The position numbers and the translations under genes were made by a program. This document shows positions 61,507 to 64,000 of a stretch of DNA of 64,000 bases, one piece after another. The notes beneath the pieces were generated by a model, which saw nothing but the letters and a program-made list of their open reading frames with translations, was not told the origin of the DNA and ran no database searches. The stretch covers positions 1,612,001 to 1,676,000 of the forward strand of contig NZ_LR590469.1 in NCBI RefSeq assembly GCF_901472495.1. The letters are read 5' to 3'. Position 1 is the first letter of the stretch; each line of letters starts with the position of its first letter. Source of the stretch: Yersinia enterocolitica subsp. enterocolitica. Its GTDB lineage: Bacteria > Pseudomonadota > Gammaproteobacteria > Enterobacterales > Enterobacteriaceae.

Positions 61507-61716
61507 GAGAAAAACAGATCCCCCCTTGAGGTTAATGACAAAGTGCCCGCAGCGGTGAAAACAGGCAGATCGTAAAGACGCCGTAAACCCTTCCCTGGGG
61601 GCTCGAGCCGCGCCGTCCCTGGCGCGGACGCTTTACTCTTCTGCCTGCCTTCACCTTGTAAGATCTCGTCGTTGGGGTTGGTGAGAAAAATAGCTCACCC
61701 AAGGTTATGGGCAAAG
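61507..61716. repeat. Intergenic palindromic element with flanking direct repeats
   Basis: A 100-bp imperfect inverted repeat (61555-61654) starts GTGAAAACAGGCAGATCGTAA and, read from the other end, GTGAAGGCAGGCAGAAGAGTAA (each quoted in full agreement for most bases). It is bordered by related direct copies GTGAGAAAAACAGATC... (61505) and GTGAGAAAAATAGCTC... (61682), each continuing GAGGTTAATGACAAAG / AAGGTTATGGGCAAAG. No coding potential is apparent. Similar to other Yersinia intergenic palindromes, but the family name is uncertain. Confidence 0.55.
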
Positions 61717-61766
61717 CTATTTTATAGCACGGCGATTTGCGGGGCGGCTTCAAGTGCAAACCCCAT

Positions 61767-61886
<120 letters not shown>

Positions 61887-61888
61887 GA

Positions 61889-63862
61889 TTAGAAATCGTA
61901 GCTGGCGCCCACCATATAACGGCGACCATCCAGAACTTTATCGTTAACTTCGATATCCACTCGCTTATCCAGCACGTTATAGACACCGCCCATTAGACGG
62001 AACTCTTTCGTTAGCTGATAGTTAGCCCCTAAATCAACAAAAGTATAAGACGGGGTGGTTTTCCCCATACTGGTGCGATTAAGGTATTCTGAGGTTTTAC
62101 CGCGGTAGTTAGCCCGAATCCAGGTTGCTAATTCCTCACTGGCTTGCCAGTTCAAGGTACCGTTCAGCATGTGTTTTGGCATCTGGTTTAATGGTTGTCC
62201 GGAGAACTGCCCACTCTTTTGCTCAGATTGAGTAAAAGTATAGTTAGAAGTCAGTGACCAATCTTTATTGATATCCCAGCCATAAGTCGCTTCTACACCG
62301 CGCGTCACAGCTTTATCCACGTTGGTACGGTCACTGATAAACTTATAGCTGTTGCCATTAATCATACACTGGCCGGATGCATTGCCGGTGGTATCAGTAC
62401 AGCGGCGGACTTCAGTAATTTTATCTTTAAAATCAGTATTAAACAGTGTCACACCGGCATTCATACCCTCTTGGTTATCCCAGAGAATACCGATTTCCTG
62501 ACTGATACTTCTTTCCGGTTTCAGGTTGGCATTGCCGACAATAATGGCCGGATCCCCTTTCCCTCCGGTGATTTGCCCCCAATTATCAGTTGCCTGGCGC
62601 AAATCAGGTGAACGATAACCGCCAGACACCCCACCCTTTAATGTCCATTGCTCAGCTAAATGCCAAACACCGTATAACCGTGGCGTCCAGTGCGTACCGT
62701 AGTTTTCATCCTGATCCATACGGATGCCGCCAGTCAGCGCGAAATCATTGGTCATCTGCCACTCATCTTCGGCAAACAGTGCCCAACTCCAGCGCGTCAA
62801 TTTGGTCAGATCTTTGGCAGAGGCTAACTGATTACCCTCGTCATATAACTCTTCATAGCGATATTGGCCACCCAGAATTAACGTGTGGCTATCAAACAGG
62901 AAAGAAGTTTGGCTATTAAAGATATTATCGACACTTTTCATTTCACGCGATGGATTACGGGTTTCATCGCGCTGAACATAGCTGGTGGAATTGCCGAAAT
63001 CATAATAACCGTGATGGGTAATCGCATAATTATTGCGGTCATATTGCACATCTCTGCTTTTACCGTTTAACGCCACTGAACGCCCTGCGGTTGTATTTCT
63101 ATCTTGCACATAATGGCCAATATCAAAATCAAATTCGTTTTTATCATCCGGCGTGAGTGTAAATGTCGCCGCGCCGTTTCTGAGGCGCTGCTCATTATAA
63201 CCATCGATAATTTTATCTTCGCTACGATGAGAAAGCAGACCGCTGACTTTTAATCCCAATAAGCCATCAATTAATGGGCCAGAGGCATAGGCGTTGGTTT
63301 GATAAATATCGCCAGAGTTGGAGTCTTCCTGCAAAGTCGCATCAGCACGCACGGTACCGTGCCACTCTTTGCCCACTTTACGGGTAATAACGTTAATTAC
63401 CCCGCCCATCGCATCCGAACCATATAAAGATGACATTGGGCCACGCACCACTTCAATGCGCTCGATGGCCGCCAATGGGGGTAACCAACCCTGTTCGATT
63501 CCTGAGCCATCGCTATTTGGCCGCGTACCACGGGTATCAACCCGCTTACCATCCACCAGAATCAAGGTGTATTTCGCCGACATACCACGAATACTAATAT
63601 CACTGTGACTTCCGCCGCCGGTAACAACCACACCCGGCACATCTTTCAGCGCATCGGTAATATCGGTATAGGCTTTATTCTCGATTTGTTCGCGGGTCAC
63701 CACAGAAATAGACGCTGCCGAATCTTGAATTCGTTGCTGGAAGCCAGATGCCGTTACCACCATAGTATCTGTAGCAGTGGTTTCAGCAGCAGATGCCTGA
63801 GATGAGATAATTGTCGCTATTACCAATGCCGCAGCATTAGATTTCCTAAAGGCCTTAGCCAT
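61889..63862 (-). CDS. TonB-dependent outer-membrane receptor, CirA/IrgA-type
   Basis: 657 residues. Signal peptide to about residue 25 (SSQASA), TonB box-like TDTMVVTAS (about 31-39), plug domain (about 45-155; ITDALKDVPGVVVTGGGSHS, VRGPMSSLYGSDAMGGVINV) and a 22-strand barrel ending in YMVGASYDF with terminal Phe for BAM assembly. It imports iron-siderophore (catecholate-type by analogy) across the outer membrane. The closest well-known relatives are CirA and IrgA. Expected to be Fur-controlled (weak box at 63948). ACGTTCTCC upstream supplies the GGAGAACG ribosome site. Confidence 0.87.
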   Translation of the reverse strand: MAKAFRKSNAAALVIATIISSQASAAETTATDTMVVTASGFQQRIQDSAASISVVTREQIENKAYTDITDALKDVPGVVVTGGGSHSDISIRGMSAKYTLILVDGKRVDTRGTRPNSDGSGIEQGWLPPLAAIERIEVVRGPMSSLYGSDAMGGVINVITRKVGKEWHGTVRADATLQEDSNSGDIYQTNAYASGPLIDGLLGLKVSGLLSHRSEDKIIDGYNEQRLRNGAATFTLTPDDKNEFDFDIGHYVQDRNTTAGRSVALNGKSRDVQYDRNNYAITHHGYYDFGNSTSYVQRDETRNPSREMKSVDNIFNSQTSFLFDSHTLILGGQYRYEELYDEGNQLASAKDLTKLTRWSWALFAEDEWQMTNDFALTGGIRMDQDENYGTHWTPRLYGVWHLAEQWTLKGGVSGGYRSPDLRQATDNWGQITGGKGDPAIIVGNANLKPERSISQEIGILWDNQEGMNAGVTLFNTDFKDKITEVRRCTDTTGNASGQCMINGNSYKFISDRTNVDKAVTRGVEATYGWDINKDWSLTSNYTFTQSEQKSGQFSGQPLNQMPKHMLNGTLNWQASEELATWIRANYRGKTSEYLNRTSMGKTTPSYTFVDLGANYQLTKEFRLMGGVYNVLDKRVDIEVNDKVLDGRRYMVGASYDF

Positions 63863-63947
63863 TACACGTTCTCCATGAGGTATTAATTTACTCAGAGCCT
63901 TTCCATCAGGTTCTTTTGCCTGTAGCGATACCGCCTGACGGGCAGGT

Positions 63948-63966
63948 GATAAATATTATTTTTATA
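63948..63966. promoter_or_regulatory. Weak Fur-box candidate
   Basis: GATAAATATTATTTTTATA matches 13 of 19 positions of GATAATGATAATCATTATC, 86 bp upstream of the TonB receptor start. A/T richness alone could give this score, so it is tentative. Confidence 0.3.
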
Positions 63967-64000
63967 AAAATTGGCAACAGCTCACCAAAGCAGAAATAGC

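Overview
The window is a stretch of enterobacterial chromosome, almost certainly Yersinia (Y. enterocolitica group rather than Y. pestis/pseudotuberculosis is my guess, unproven). The backbone follows the E. coli art-pot-ybjN-grxA-ybjL-rybB / ybjG-deoR-dacC-gstB order, the proteins resemble E. coli counterparts without being identical, and four ERIC repeats plus other palindromic intergenic elements typical of yersiniae lie between genes. No tRNA, rRNA or CRISPR array was seen.

Layout. 1-2709: end of artQ, artM and artJ (arginine ABC importer), with a roughly 0.5 kb palindromic non-coding element between artM and artJ. 2835-8930 (minus): rlmC, ybjO and the putrescine importer potFGHI. 9376-10866: ybjN, ybjC and grxA; nfsA and rimK, which separate ybjC from ybjN in E. 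coli, are missing. 10970-12272: an intact IS3-family element with a 3-bp target duplication and an A6G frameshift site. 12582-14270: ybjL. 14366-14446: the sigma-E-dependent sRNA gene rybB.

14436-44089: a complete-looking 29.6 kb P2/HP1-type (contractile-tail) prophage inserted in the terminator end of rybB. An 18-bp core is repeated at both ends and the integrase lies next to the right copy. From left to right it holds a cargo gene, a probable cos region, baseplate, fibre, tape-measure, lysis, tube/sheath and head genes (minus), terminase/portal/Ogr (plus), a small SOS gene, the replication and early genes (minus), the cox/cI switch, a two-gene AT-rich cargo cassette (BRCT-domain protein plus KAP P-loop NTPase) behind cI, and the integrase. 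LexA-type boxes sit in front of both the small gene and the integrase. The BRCT+KAP cassette is my best candidate for an undescribed (possibly anti-phage) system.

44216-63862: host genes again. Two PAP2 phosphatases (the second is ybjG), deoC and deoR, the serine uptake/deamination pair sdaC-sdaB, and dacC (PBP6). A sulfur amino-acid block follows: cystathionine beta-synthase and gamma-lyase on plus, and a MetNIQ-type importer with a 2-oxoglutarate/Fe(II)-type oxygenase on minus. Then come a HAD phosphatase, gstB, and a CirA/IrgA-type TonB-dependent receptor. All four ERICs start within about 20 nt of a stop codon, so they probably form the 3' ends of these mRNAs.
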